Assembly: GCA_905182405.1 (NCBI GenBank)
Contig: CAJJBQ010000002.1
Coordinates: forward strand, 1,054,001 to 1,118,000
Length of the DNA: 64,000 nucleotides
From: Akkermansiaceae bacterium
Lineage (GTDB): Bacteria > Verrucomicrobiota > Verrucomicrobiia > Verrucomicrobiales > Akkermansiaceae
Reading direction: 5' to 3'
Position 1 is the first letter of the stretch; the number at the start of each line of letters is the position of its first letter. The notes under the pieces were generated by a model, which worked only from the letters and a program-made list of their open reading frames with translations, was not told the DNA's origin and ran no database searches. This document shows positions 10,175-19,824 of this stretch, in pieces. A program made the translations under genes and the position numbers.

Positions 10175-10966
10175 GAAACGGACGTCGACCTTTATTAAAT
10201 CCACTTCCGCGATGGCGCTGCAGGCTATGAATGGGAACTCTACAGCAGCCCTCTAACAATTTCCTATTCATCGAAGTGGCGCTACCTGTCATCCTAGGTA
10301 AAAAATAGGCCTACATTCACACCGGCAATTTAAGCTATGTCGCGCTTTACGAAACCGATGGTGACCCCCTCTCTGTCGATCAAGCTCTGGGCCTCTCACT
10401 AGGCACCCGCTTTTCGATCACCGTTTATCCCTATGCCACTGGCCCTGTGGGTTACGTCGCCATGGAACTTCTCTCGATCAATGTCCTGTTCGTCCCAACT
10501 GCCGCGGATAGCGACACTGACGACAGCCTTCTTCTAGACGATTGGGAAAAGTTCTTTTGGCAACACGGATGTTATCAACGCCCACGACAAACACGATTAG
10601 GGGCTACAGCTACCCTCAACTCTACATTATTGGTCACGATCCACGGCCAAATTACACTGAATATCCCAGCCGTCCCCATCGCAACCTTCGCACCGGGTAA
10701 AATGACCATCATCGAACTCCCCAGCGGGAACTACGCCCTGAGGGGGGGGCGACACCTACGTCTCCTCCTTTGAATTTAATGTGAAAGACACCGCCACACT
10801 CATGAATCTTCAATTTTTGATCACAGGTATCCCAGTAAGCGTAATCGTGTATACCTATCAAATAGACCTTGGCAGCGCCGCTTCATTCCTCCCTGCTAAC
10901 TTCTTCCGCATGTTCATGTCACTTCCCCAAGTTAGGAATGAATCCACTTCTCGATTCTCGGAATGA
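10175..10966 (+). pseudogene. Multiply frameshifted secreted protein with Verrucomicrobia-type calcium-binding motif
   Basis: Protein-like stretches follow one another on the plus strand but hop between frames. A frame with in-frame TAG near 10308 reads AYIHTGNLSYVALYETDGDP, then VPTAADSDTDDSLLLDDWEK (about 10490-10550). This resembles the DSDGDGLLDDWE motif of secreted Verrucomicrobia proteins. A shift leads to NTDVINAHDKHD-stop, another to GYSYPQLYIIGHDPRPNYTE, another back, and a run of seven G's near 10743-10750 precedes DTYVSSFEFNVKDTATLMNL. At least four frameshifts and two stops make it non-functional. The 10016-10174 leader has nothing recognisable. Confidence 0.7.
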
Positions 10967-11023
10967 TTGTGTTTGGATTGACATCGTATCGTAGATACGT
11001 CGCTTGACTAAAAAACAGGGACC

Positions 11024-12532
11024 CTATTTTGCTTTTCCTTTTTTCTTAATCTTTGCCGGTTTGGCCCCGGCAATTTTCTTGGCGGAAGCCGGAAGATGCC
11101 GATCAAAGAGCGTAATGTATTTCTCATAGCCCTTCCCCCTTACCACCTCTTTCTTCCAATGCGCAAGTTGCACATCATACGTTTCGCGTAACGTCGCCAA
11201 AATTTTCGACTGATCATCGAGCGCGACTAGATTAGACAGTTCCTCAGGATCGTTTTTGAGATCGAATAATTCCTCTGCAGGTTTCATTTCCTCGTCTTCA
11301 TACCACCAATAGGTGTATTTCAATTCCTTAGTCACAATGCTCATGCACGTCGTCGGAGCAGGAGGAAAGGTATTCATGAGCGCCAAATGGGAGTGACCGC
11401 CCTTTTCCGGGTTCTTCAAAAGAGGAAGGAGGCTTTTGCCATCTGTTCCTTCCACCGGCTCCAGTTCAGCCAGATCTATCATGGTGGGAGCGAAGTCGAT
11501 GTTTCCCGTCAGCTGACCACAACGAATCTGACGGCCTGAATTCTTACTCCGCGGATCAAAAATAATGAGCGGCACCCGGGAAGATTCTTCCATCGGGAGC
11601 ACCTTGGATCCGTATCCGTGTGAGCCACAGATAAAACCGTTGTCGCTCGTATAAATGATGACGGTATTGTCACTGACACCTTGAGCCTTGAGCTCTTTAC
11701 GAATCATTCCCAGAGCCACGTCGATGGCGTAGATCTGCTGGTAGTACACCGCCATGACCTCGTCATATTTCGTATCGTATCCCCATTCGTAATGACGGAC
11801 AAACTGACGCCCCTGTTTGCTCTGGGCCGAGAGATGTTCGCCGTATCTCCGACCATAATTCGAGGGCTTCAGAAACGTCTTCCCCTTGTAAACGTGATCG
11901 AACTTAGGATCAGGAGTAGCCGGTCGATGCGGTGCTTTAAAGCTGATCGAAAGACAAAAGGGCTTCTCCTGTTTGACCGACTCTTTGATGACATCCCGAC
12001 CAAATTCCCCATACGAGAGAGTCGAATGGGGAAACTCCTTGGCGTAATCCTTCATCGAGGGATTCTGCGCGGTCTTGTAATTACTCTGACCTTCAGCCCC
12101 GCCATAAAGATCGAAGTCATTTTCGCAAATCCCCTTTCCGTCGACCACGATCCCAAACTTTCCAGCAAAAGCCGTCAGGTATCCAGCCTCGCGAAGCTTC
12201 ATTGGGTAGGATTTCTCCCAAAGCTCGGGACTGAGATTGCCGTGAACGAAATTACAGCCCGTCTTATATTCATATCTCCCCGTGAAAACATTCGCCCGAC
12301 TCCCCATGCAAATTGCGGTGGTGACATAGTGCCGATCAAAGATCATCCCGTCGCGCCCGAGCTGGTCCATGTTCGGAGTCAGCACATCCTTATTGCCATA
12401 ACAACCCAATGAATAGGTGTTCTGGTCATCTGCCATCAGGTAGACGATATTGGGTCGGGGAGCGGGATCCTGCTTTGCCTCATCGGCCAAGCATGGGTGA
12501 GCAAAAACAGCCAAAAGCAAAAAAAAAATCAT
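11024..12532 (-). CDS. Secreted sulfatase (alkaline-phosphatase superfamily) with atypical CMGSR active-site motif
   Basis: 502 residues with a signal peptide ([19 protein letters not shown]). Metal ligands sit at residues 35-36 ([19 protein letters not shown]) and in [15 protein letters not shown] (Asp-Asn). The formylglycine position is Cys75 in [20 protein letters not shown], that is CxGxR where the textbook motif is CxPxR or CxAxR. Otherwise this is a full-length type I sulfatase, with a basic lysine-rich tail ([11 protein letters not shown]). It would hydrolyse sulfate esters, probably of marine polysaccharides, in the periplasm or outside. It lies next to the decayed DUF1552/DUF1592 genes, a combination often seen near sulfatases in Planctomycetes and Verrucomicrobia. 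Confidence 0.9.
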   Translation of the reverse strand: MIFFLLLAVFAHPCLADEAKQDPAPRPNIVYLMADDQNTYSLGCYGNKDVLTPNMDQLGRDGMIFDRHYVTTAICMGSRANVFTGRYEYKTGCNFVHGNLSPELWEKSYPMKLREAGYLTAFAGKFGIVVDGKGICENDFDLYGGAEGQSNYKTAQNPSMKDYAKEFPHSTLSYGEFGRDVIKESVKQEKPFCLSISFKAPHRPATPDPKFDHVYKGKTFLKPSNYGRRYGEHLSAQSKQGRQFVRHYEWGYDTKYDEVMAVYYQQIYAIDVALGMIRKELKAQGVSDNTVIIYTSDNGFICGSHGYGSKVLPMEESSRVPLIIFDPRSKNSGRQIRCGQLTGNIDFAPTMIDLAELEPVEGTDGKSLLPLLKNPEKGGHSHLALMNTFPPAPTTCMSIVTKELKYTYWWYEDEEMKPAEELFDLKNDPEELSNLVALDDQSKILATLRETYDVQLAHWKKEVVRGKGYEKYITLFDRHLPASAKKIAGAKPAKIKKKGKAK

Positions 12533-12559
12533 GGTAACGTCTCCTTCTTTCTCGCAGTT

Positions 12560-12960
12560 TAAATAAGTTCTGCCAAGCGACTTTTGCGCTTCCTTGTGAG
12601 ATTCCTACCAGCGCTCAGCGACCGCCTTCGAAAACCAAAAACGACCCTCGGCAGCGTCTTCGCGCAGGCAAACGGAAAATACTTTGAGCCCACCCTCGAG
12701 CACGCAACGCTAGACTTCTTCAATCTGATCGGGACCTAGCTCAACCCAGAGAATCATATCCTCCGAGGCTAAGAATCGAAGACGCGCATCAAGCGCCGTG
12801 CTCGCCACGAAAACGGAAAGATCCTCCATACCGCCCTTGAACTCCCCGCCGACAAGCCCCGCGCCTAAGCTATTTTTGCCCACTTCTTTACCTGTGGTCA
12901 ATCCAGACGCAGAACAAGCGGCCGAGTTCATCGCCACTTGGGCAAAACAGACCACTTCCT
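12560..12960. other. Intergenic stretch with unassigned degraded coding-like sequence
   Basis: Between the sulfatase and the DUF1552 remnant I find no intact gene. On the plus strand a frame from about 12599 reads as a short protein-like segment (SVFAQANGKYFEPTLEHATL) and then meets TAG and TAA. A second piece follows (RHENGKILHTALELPADKP, about 12808). On the minus strand an 81-codon frame (12955 to 12710) is present but has no recognisable motif. This is probably more decayed sequence; no family can be named. Confidence 0.25.
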
Positions 12961-12981
12961 AGAAGCCTACCTGATCATCGA

Positions 12982-13582
12982 TCAAACCAATCCCTTCATC
13001 GTACTTGTCGAGGTTGCGAAACTCTCCGATTCCATCCCCAAATTCTGAAGCATGGAGAGGTAAAGGTTCGGTAAGGGATAGTTGTTCGTCTGACTGAACG
13101 CCAGATGTTGCCCATGCTTAAAACCGCCGCCAGCGAAGAGAACCGGCATGTTGCGATTATCGTGCGAGGAGGCGTTTCCAAGATTAGAGGTGAGCATGAC
13201 TATCGTGTCATCAAGGAGATCGGCACCTTTGAATTTCCTCAAAAAATTAGCCCAACGATCAATCGTGGCTTGCTCAACAAACGCAAGCTGATCGAGTTTC
13301 TCATCGCTCCGTCCGTGGTGAGACAGCGAGTGATAGGATTCATCGATCCCTTCGAGCGAGCGAACTGCATTGTTGGGTGTAAGATGCTCCGGAATTCTTG
13401 GGAACAAGGAAAGGATTGTGCAGACCCAGCGAGAGAGAAACAGCCACGAAGCGCTTCGGTTTTGCGGGATTCGATGCTCCGAATGCCAGATTCATAGCAT
13501 CCAGAAACAAAAGCCCCATTGCGATACCCGCCTGCTTAAGAACGGCGCGACAAGAAAGTGATTTACGAGTCGAAATATACAT
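12982..13582 (-). pseudogene. DUF1552 secreted-protein remnant with internal deletion and frameshift
   Basis: The N-terminal piece from ATG 13582 has a leader followed by KPKRFVAVSLSLGLHNPFLV, typical of the start of DUF1552 proteins. Near 13400 the sense switches frame (PRIPEHLTPNNAVRSLEGID) and jumps directly to ESYHSLSHHGRSDEKL, then the C-terminal DUF1552 signature: DDTIVMLTSNLGNASSHDNR, NMPVLFAGGGFKHGQHLAF. Together only about 190 residues remain of a family usually above 400, so the middle is deleted. It begins 12 bp after the DUF1592 remnant stop, the normal operon partner of DUF1552. Confidence 0.8.
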
Positions 13583-13593
13583 AATAGCTGGGT

Positions 13594-13815
13594 TTACTTT
13601 GTCTGAAAAATAGGACTGGCTACGCAGGCTTGAATGATCGATTTGAGGCCGTAGTTTCTTTGACTTGCGCCGGACCAGTCGACGATGCGATCTAGGACTG
13701 TTTGATCACTGAAACGGATCTTTCCTCCAGTGCTATATCCTAGCACTTGTTTGGCGAAAGCGCGTGCAAGAATCCCGGGCCGGGTCAGATACCTCGAGTG
13801 AGATCTTGCCACCCG
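13594..13815 (-). pseudogene. DUF1592-family gene remnant, C-terminal DUF1585 piece
   Basis: About 72 codons on the minus strand matching the end of Planctomycete/Verrucomicrobia cytochrome-like DUF1587-1595-1592-1588-1585 proteins: AFAKQVLGYSTGGKIRFSDQ, then TVLDRIVDWSGASQRNYGLK, then SIIQACVASPIFQTK and stop. The usual pattern is LLTYATGR...DR..I..I......YGLR.LI..VV.S..F. The N-terminal half of the same gene appears about 3.4 kb away at 17196-18377 on the same strand; the DUF1592 and DUF1588 domains between are missing and replaced by the plus-strand gene at 14009-16942. Confidence 0.72.
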
Positions 13816-14008
13816 CTCAAAATATATCTCCTAATTGAGTTGCTGACCTGGCGACCCATTCTGTAGGATGATTTCTCCATCAAATCCCCATGAACAGGTC
13901 TCAATATAAGACCACTCCTTTTCACCAGCCGATTTTCCCTTAACAACAAACAATAAAATTTGGACAATAATTTACTATTCGCCCAAACTTACACTCCCTA
14001 TTTTAGAT

Positions 14009-16942
14009 ATGAATATAGCCCACGCTCGAACGATTATAATCGCGCTCCTCTCACCACTGCTGGCGCTTGCCGCACTCACCACGGTTACGTTGGCGGCCCC
14101 GCTTGCCATCAATAATCACAGCTTCGAGAATCGAGAACTTGGCGCAGGAGGTTGGACCAATGACCTTAATGACCCAACCTTGATTAACCTTGATGATCCC
14201 GATTGGATCGGCCTGGAGGGCGCAAACAGCGGAAATGCTTTTATCGAATACATTGGCGGATTCAAATCCGAGGGCAACCAGCACGTCGGGATGGCCAATG
14301 GCTACTATGCATTTCAAAATACGGGCATTCCGTATGAGGCGAATACGCTTTATACCCTAACCGTTGGAATGGGTTACCGCAATGCCGGCCAGTCTGGATC
14401 CGACTCCATGTCGACGATTGGCCTAACCGTGCTCGACGAAGCTCCCAGTGCGAGCGCATTCCTCGAAGGAATAGACACTAATGACCAATTCGCCCTCGAT
14501 TCCCTGTTGAAATCGAATGCGGTGACCGCCGATTCAGTTGCTCTCAATAATGCTGTCGGATTGACTTTCACGGATGTCACGGTTGAGTTCGCCACCGACG
14601 ACGAACCTCCCGCTGGTAATATTGTGATTTTCATTGGAGATGACTTTAGCGGTGCCCGTTCCCACTTCGACAATGTGAGGCTGGATGCGACGAGCAACTT
14701 GAATCCTGACGGTGACAACATTCCAAGTGAATGGGAAACCGGCACAGACCGCGGCGTCGCTCGTAACCTGGATCCAAGCCTCAACGATGGCGAAGAAGAT
14801 CCGGATGGTGATACCCTAACCAACTTCGAAGAGTTCGAAATGGGAACCCACCCCCAACTGGCCGACACTGATGGCGATGGACTAAAGGACAATGAGGAAG
14901 CCGTGACGGATCCGCTCAATCCAGACAGCGATGGAGACACTCTGAGCGATGGCGCCGAAGTAATTACCCACACCACCGACCCAAACAAAACTGATTCGGA
15001 TGGCGACCAGTTCGAAGATCAGGCAGAGATTGCAGCAGGAAGTGATCCCAAGCAATCCGGGAGCTTTCCCGCCGCCGTCGGAGATATCCTGTTGGGTGTC
15101 AATTTTGTGGGAGGCGATGCAATCAGTGCTGGTGCCTCCGTCACAGGCATTGCGGGCGTTTTCGGCCAAAGCAACTGGAACAATGCTCCCGGCGGTGCCG
15201 GAGATCCTCTCAGCCTCGTAGACAATGCTGACAACGCGTCCATCCTTCGCGTAAAATGGGCAACCAATGGCCCCGGCGCGATTGGGGCGGAACCAGGCGC
15301 TGCCGCTGCCGATGCCCTCTTAATGCACGGTATTCTACTGCCCCGCGGCAGTGGGGCAGGAGGCGATGATGTGATCACTCAAATCGAAGTTCGCAACATC
15401 GCCTACCCGACCTACGATCTCTATCTCTACGTCGTATCCGACGGAGACTCTGGGGCGACATTCACCGCGAACGATGAAATCATAGAGGCGACCGTTGCAA
15501 CCTTCGATGGTGAGTTTGGACAGATCGTCGAGAATTTCGATTCAGGCAACTACATCGTGTTTAAAGGCCTGACCGGGCCAACCCTTACGATCACCGGTAA
15601 CGTCGTTTCCGGCACACCAGGCATTGCCGGATTCCAGATTGTCCGTTCCACAACAGACACCGATGGCGATGGAATGCCCGACGTCTGGGAAAAAGCGAAC
15701 GATCTCGCTCTGACTGTGGACGATTCTACTTTGGATCCGGACAACGATGGTTCGAACAACCTCGCCGAATTCAACGCCAATACCAACCCGCGGGACAACG
15801 ACACCGACGATGACGGACTTTGGGACGGCGTCGAAACGAATACCGGAACCTTTGTGAGCGCGTCTGACACCGGCACCAATCCCCGATCGAAGGACACCGA
15901 CAAAGACGGACTAAGCGACAAAGTCGAGACCAAAACCGGAGTGGTTGCCAGCGCAACAGACTCGGGGACTGACCCGAACAACGCCGACTCTGATGGAGAT
16001 GGCGTAGACGATGGGACTGAAATCGCCGCCTCAACAAATCCATACGATAAAAACAGCTTCCCTCCCTTCCCCATCCCAATTGCTTACTGGTCATTCGATG
16101 ATGGAGCGCTTGAGACGGCTGACCTCATCGGCACAACGCCGGGGACCGTAAATGGTGGAGCGATCTTCGTTGAAGGCCACACGGGGAATGCAGGCGATCA
16201 GGCCATCCAGTTCGATGGAATTGATTCTTCTGTGACTACTAACGCTCCTTTGCTCGACGGTCTCACAGAGTTCGCGGTCGCGGGCTGGGTAAAGTTTGAC
16301 GTTGTTCAACCCGCGCGGACTGGTCTGTTCGGACAAAATGACCTCGTCGAAGTGGGCCCAGATACCGTCATTACCTGGTGGATGTCGGATGGCGGAACGA
16401 TCACCACAGGGGTCGATACTGCCGAAGAGTGGACTCACATCGCGATTGTCGGCAGTGAAAATGGGCGCGTCATTTATATTGATGGTGAAATCGCAGGGCA
16501 GAACGATACGCCCCCGGCTGGAGGCACCTCCGCCTCGAGCTTTAATATCGGTGGTGATGGTATCTGGGACGGAGCAGGAAATTTCTTCGAGGGCCTAATT
16601 GACGACGTTGCTGTTTGGGATGAGGCCTTATCAGAAGATCAAGTGAAGCAACTCGCTGACGGAACATTTAATCCTCTCGGCGGCGCACCTGGAGCTGTGG
16701 AACTTGCGATTACTGACATCTCGGTCGCTGCAAATGGTGACGTCGCACTGACTTGGAACTCTGGAAGTTCTCCGGGGAAAACCTATGCGGTTTTTTCAAC
16801 TGATGATCTTTCGATTCCGCTGGAAGATTGGTTGGAGATCAATGATGAAGTTCAGCCCGAGGGCGTAAGCACGACCTACATCATTCCATCGGACCTTCTG
16901 GGTGATGAAGATAGGCTCTTCTTCTTCGTTCGCAAAAACTAG
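14009..16942 (+). CDS. Large secreted protein with thrombospondin-type-3-like calcium repeats and a LamG domain
   Basis: 977 residues, uninterrupted. The N-terminal leader (IIIALLSPLLALAALTTVTLAAP) is a signal peptide. Residues about 30-230 form a carbohydrate-binding-like beta-sandwich (NHSFENRELGAGGW). Two blocks of acidic D-x-D-x-D-G repeats follow at about 230-350 (TDGDGLKDNEEAVTDPLNPD) and 549-684 (TDDDGLWDGVETNTGT), separated by a module of unknown fold. A LamG/concanavalin-like domain spans about 689-890 (IPIAYWSFDDGALE ... FFEGLIDDVAVWDEAL). The C-terminal 75 residues resemble those of other Verrucomicrobia exoproteins. It sits inside the space once occupied by the middle of a DUF1592 gene, in the opposite orientation. 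Function is probably polysaccharide or surface binding. Confidence 0.85.
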   Translation: MNIAHARTIIIALLSPLLALAALTTVTLAAPLAINNHSFENRELGAGGWTNDLNDPTLINLDDPDWIGLEGANSGNAFIEYIGGFKSEGNQHVGMANGYYAFQNTGIPYEANTLYTLTVGMGYRNAGQSGSDSMSTIGLTVLDEAPSASAFLEGIDTNDQFALDSLLKSNAVTADSVALNNAVGLTFTDVTVEFATDDEPPAGNIVIFIGDDFSGARSHFDNVRLDATSNLNPDGDNIPSEWETGTDRGVARNLDPSLNDGEEDPDGDTLTNFEEFEMGTHPQLADTDGDGLKDNEEAVTDPLNPDSDGDTLSDGAEVITHTTDPNKTDSDGDQFEDQAEIAAGSDPKQSGSFPAAVGDILLGVNFVGGDAISAGASVTGIAGVFGQSNWNNAPGGAGDPLSLVDNADNASILRVKWATNGPGAIGAEPGAAAADALLMHGILLPRGSGAGGDDVITQIEVRNIAYPTYDLYLYVVSDGDSGATFTANDEIIEATVATFDGEFGQIVENFDSGNYIVFKGLTGPTLTITGNVVSGTPGIAGFQIVRSTTDTDGDGMPDVWEKANDLALTVDDSTLDPDNDGSNNLAEFNANTNPRDNDTDDDGLWDGVETNTGTFVSASDTGTNPRSKDTDKDGLSDKVETKTGVVASATDSGTDPNNADSDGDGVDDGTEIAASTNPYDKNSFPPFPIPIAYWSFDDGALETADLIGTTPGTVNGGAIFVEGHTGNAGDQAIQFDGIDSSVTTNAPLLDGLTEFAVAGWVKFDVVQPARTGLFGQNDLVEVGPDTVITWWMSDGGTITTGVDTAEEWTHIAIVGSENGRVIYIDGEIAGQNDTPPAGGTSASSFNIGGDGIWDGAGNFFEGLIDDVAVWDEALSEDQVKQLADGTFNPLGGAPGAVELAITDISVAANGDVALTWNSGSSPGKTYAVFSTDDLSIPLEDWLEINDEVQPEGVSTTYIIPSDLLGDEDRLFFFVRKN

Positions 16943-17195
16943 AAAGATCCGGTTTCAGGTCGCGGGTTTTTCGGGATCGAAAAAGAGAGCGCGCTAGACA
17001 AGTATTTCGTTGGGGTCGCCTTCAAGGCGGCTCCGCCGTATTTTCGGGAGCACCCGGGCTTTCTGCTGTGCTCGTCTCTCGTTTGATAATTTCACCAGAA
17101 AAGTTGGTAGGAGTGATTGAATCGATAAGACTTGCTGGGCTTTGGGAAGAAAACCTGCAGAGTATACGGGGGAGGATTTTGCTAGGAATTTGCTT

Positions 17196-18377
17196 TTAGC
17201 GGGAGGGCTTTGAAGCCGCCTTTGGACCGGAGCGAAAGGGGGTTAATCGCTTTTCCAATGGGTAAACAACCTCAATTTTCATAGAGCTATTACTGTTAAA
17301 AAAATATCTTTTAGTGCCTAATTTGGTTAAATTGCTCAAATCCGTATTCGGGGTTTCGATGTTGCTAAAAAGGAGGGTATCCTTGCCGGCGATCGTCAGG
17401 CCGCCCATGCAGCCGTAGGAGCGGTTCTTCTGGCCGTCGGGCAGGACCGCGACGATGCGGAAGTCGATCCAGGTGCCGCCGGAGTCCATAGTTACGACAA
17501 GATCTGACCGTTTGGAGATTGTCAAGACGCGGCGGCTACTGCCCTTGGATGCTGGGCTTTCACCCAGGGCGATGTAAAACCCTAATCCTGACTGCAAAGT
17601 CCCCCACACCACTTCATCGGATCCGGGGTTGAGCGCTTCGATGTCTCTCACAGTCACTCGATACCATCCCTCTTCAGGAACCTTCGTGCGGATCATTCGA
17701 CCGTGAAATTGAACCTGAGCTTTCCATGAAACCACTTTCCCTTAAAAGAGTTGCGGTCCCCGGTAGTTCCCCGACCCGTTCTTCGTTAACGCTGCCGGAG
17801 AATAGTCCTTCTTAAACTTCTGATCTCCTTCCCGCGCACGCTTGAAAGCCTCATCGAGCGAGGCTCCGGCCGCACGAAGATAGCCATCGAGATGAAAATG
17901 AGATAATTGCTGCCCGTCCGCCTTGTTATCAAAACCTCCGGAAGATTCAGCCGCCAAATAATCTCCCAATGGAATATCGACACAGAGAATGTCATGCAGA
18001 GAATACTCATATTCCTCCTGCGTGAGTCGACGCGAGTGAACCCGACCATTCAACCTCAGATCTGCTTTCTCCGCTTCAATCAACGGCTCCTCCAGCGATT
18101 TCAAAAAAGCCGCCATTCTACCAGCCTGGGGTCGCTTTTTCTTCTTCGGCGGCATTTCACCATCCTCCACCCGATAAAAAACGTCCTTCCAGATCGCTAA
18201 ATTTCTCGGATCCTTCGGGTCAAATTTCAAATCCAAGAGATTCAAATCTCCCTCTGCATCGAAGTCATCGTGATAATCATAACAATGTTGCTCCATAAAC
18301 GGCTCCAGTTACGCAAGCACATGACCCAAAGCCGCTCCCACAAGGGCGGCGAAAATCAACAAGGAGCTTACGATCAT
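17196..18377 (-). pseudogene. DUF1592-family cytochrome-like gene remnant, N-terminal half with two in-frame TAA codons
   Basis: A single frame runs from ATG 18377 (signal peptide MIVSSLLIFAALVGAALGHV) to 17196 but is interrupted by TAA at 18311-18309 and TAA at 17744-17742. Between them lies a planctomycete-cytochrome-C-like start (MEQHCYDYHDDFDAEGDLNL) and a DUF1587 domain (GRVHSRRLTQEEYEYSLHDI ... ESSGGFDNKADGQQLSHFHL). After the second stop, same frame, GKVVSWKAQVQFHGRMIRTK continues the family pattern. The haem motif CxxCH reads C-Y-D-Y-H: the second Cys is Tyr. With two nonsense codons, a broken haem site and a missing C-terminal half, this gene is dead. Confidence 0.8.
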
Positions 18378-18454
18378 AAGAAAATCCAATTACGAAATAT
18401 CTTCGGCAAAAATTTCATGCAATTCTTCACGTAAAATAACATAGAATTTTTCTC

Positions 18455-19318
18455 ATGCTTCTCCGAATCCTCTACCTACTCCTGACGACCTTCGTGATCC
18501 ATGCCGAGCCGCTGAAACTCCCCGCAAACTCAATCGGATACCCCGCAGCAGGCACGCGTGTCGCCGTCACTCCCTGCGAATACCAGGGGACCAAGGTCCA
18601 CCACATGCTCTACCTTCCCTCTAACTGGGAAGCAGGAAAATCCTACCCCCTTATCGTCGAGTTCACTGGTAACTACTCCCCCGCATCGGGCTCTACCGGC
18701 GAAGTCAAAGACGCCGCCCTCGGCTTCGGCCTTACCGGCGGCAAAGCGATCTGGCTCACCCTCCCCAATATTTCAAAAGATGGCCTCAAAAACGAAGTCA
18801 CCTGGTGGGGCAATACCCAAGCCACCATCGACTACGCCCTCAAAAACGTCCCGCGCCTCTACCAGCAATTCGGGGCCGACCCAAAACGCATCATCCTCTG
18901 CGGCTTCTCCCGCGGAGCCATCGGCGTAAGCTACCTTGGCCTCCACAACGACAACATCTCCAAGCTCTGGTCCGGCTTTGTCACCCACGACCACTTCGAC
19001 GGCGTTAAACAATGGCGTAAGCCCTGGGGTTCTCCGCTCACCAAGTATCAAAAGGAGGCCACCGCACGCCTCTCCCGCCTTAACGGCCGCCCCGTCCTCA
19101 TCTGCCAAAACAACTCAACCAAGGAAACTCGCAACTTCCTCGCGGGACGAATCCCCCTGCAAAACGTCACCTTTCTCGACATCCCCATCTCAACGATCTT
19201 CCCGCCTTTCCCCAATCCCATTACCCCACACCCCCACACCGACCGCTGGCCCCTCCTCCCCTCACCCGCCCGTGACACCGCTCGCCAGTGGTTTCAAAAG
19301 GCTACTCAGACAAAGTAA
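18455..19318 (+). CDS. Secreted alpha/beta-hydrolase-like esterase
   Basis: 287 residues with a signal peptide (MLLRILYLLLTTFVIHAEP). The nucleophile elbow is GFSRGA (ILCGFSRGAIGVSYLGLH, about residue 151). An oxyanion-side strand PLIVEFTGNY lies earlier, and a candidate catalytic His occurs near the end (PITPHPHTDRW). The layout resembles PHB-depolymerase/feruloyl-esterase-like hydrolases, which cleave ester bonds of carbohydrates or polymers outside the cytoplasm. The sequence is locally proline-rich (IFPPFPNPITPHPHT). No operon partner downstream: the following 500 bp are degraded. It diverges from the DUF1592 remnant. Confidence 0.75.
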   Translation: MLLRILYLLLTTFVIHAEPLKLPANSIGYPAAGTRVAVTPCEYQGTKVHHMLYLPSNWEAGKSYPLIVEFTGNYSPASGSTGEVKDAALGFGLTGGKAIWLTLPNISKDGLKNEVTWWGNTQATIDYALKNVPRLYQQFGADPKRIILCGFSRGAIGVSYLGLHNDNISKLWSGFVTHDHFDGVKQWRKPWGSPLTKYQKEATARLSRLNGRPVLICQNNSTKETRNFLAGRIPLQNVTFLDIPISTIFPPFPNPITPHPHTDRWPLLPSPARDTARQWFQKATQTK

Positions 19319-19369
19319 CCCTCTCTTCCTCTTGTTCCTCCCCCTCTTACTCAGGGCTAAATCACTCCG

Positions 19370-19785
19370 GCAGACCAATTCATTCTCCTCCGATTGGTCC
19401 TTCTAAAACGGCGTGTCCAAAAACGGCAACCAAACCGCCAAAGGCGGCTACTACTCCAGCAATATCCCTCTACATTACAAATACCTTCAGAACGCTTGGC
19501 AAGTGATCCTTCACCGAGGCAAACTACCGGTTTATCCTTGGCGTGAATCTTTACAATTTCCTCCTGGGCCACTCGCTTAAGAACGAACGCTGCGTTACCT
19601 CTCCCCGAACACGCGCTAAGGGATCAAGCTTAGTGAAAAACGATTCGTATCGGCCGAAAAACCTTCACCCTAGAAATCTCACCCGTGAAGCCAGCGCGGA
19701 CTCCGTAATCGGATTCTGTAGGCAGACCTATTTCACCTTCCCAACAAACTCGGGGAACGGCGCGGACAACTTCGACTCCAACTAG
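19370..19785 (+). pseudogene. Degraded coding region, family not recognised
   Basis: Between the esterase (19318) and the metallohydrolase (19825) protein-like strings occur in alternating plus-strand frames: NGNQTAKGGYYSSNIPLHYK and YLQNAWQVILHRG (about 19420-19520), then in another frame NYRFILGVNLYNFLLGHSL (about 19525-19580), followed by low-quality sequence with several stops. This pattern suggests a frameshifted small secreted protein. I cannot assign a family and see no start codon with a clear ribosome-binding site. Confidence 0.3.
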
Positions 19786-19824
19786 CTTTCAGCACTGCCC
19801 TTGCTAGTATACAAGGCGCTGGGC

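Noticed and set aside
18309..18311. Readthrough or reassigned TAA in the DUF1592 gene
   Set aside because: TAA ends many intact genes in this window, the haem motif is also broken and the gene's middle is missing, so plain pseudogene decay explains it.
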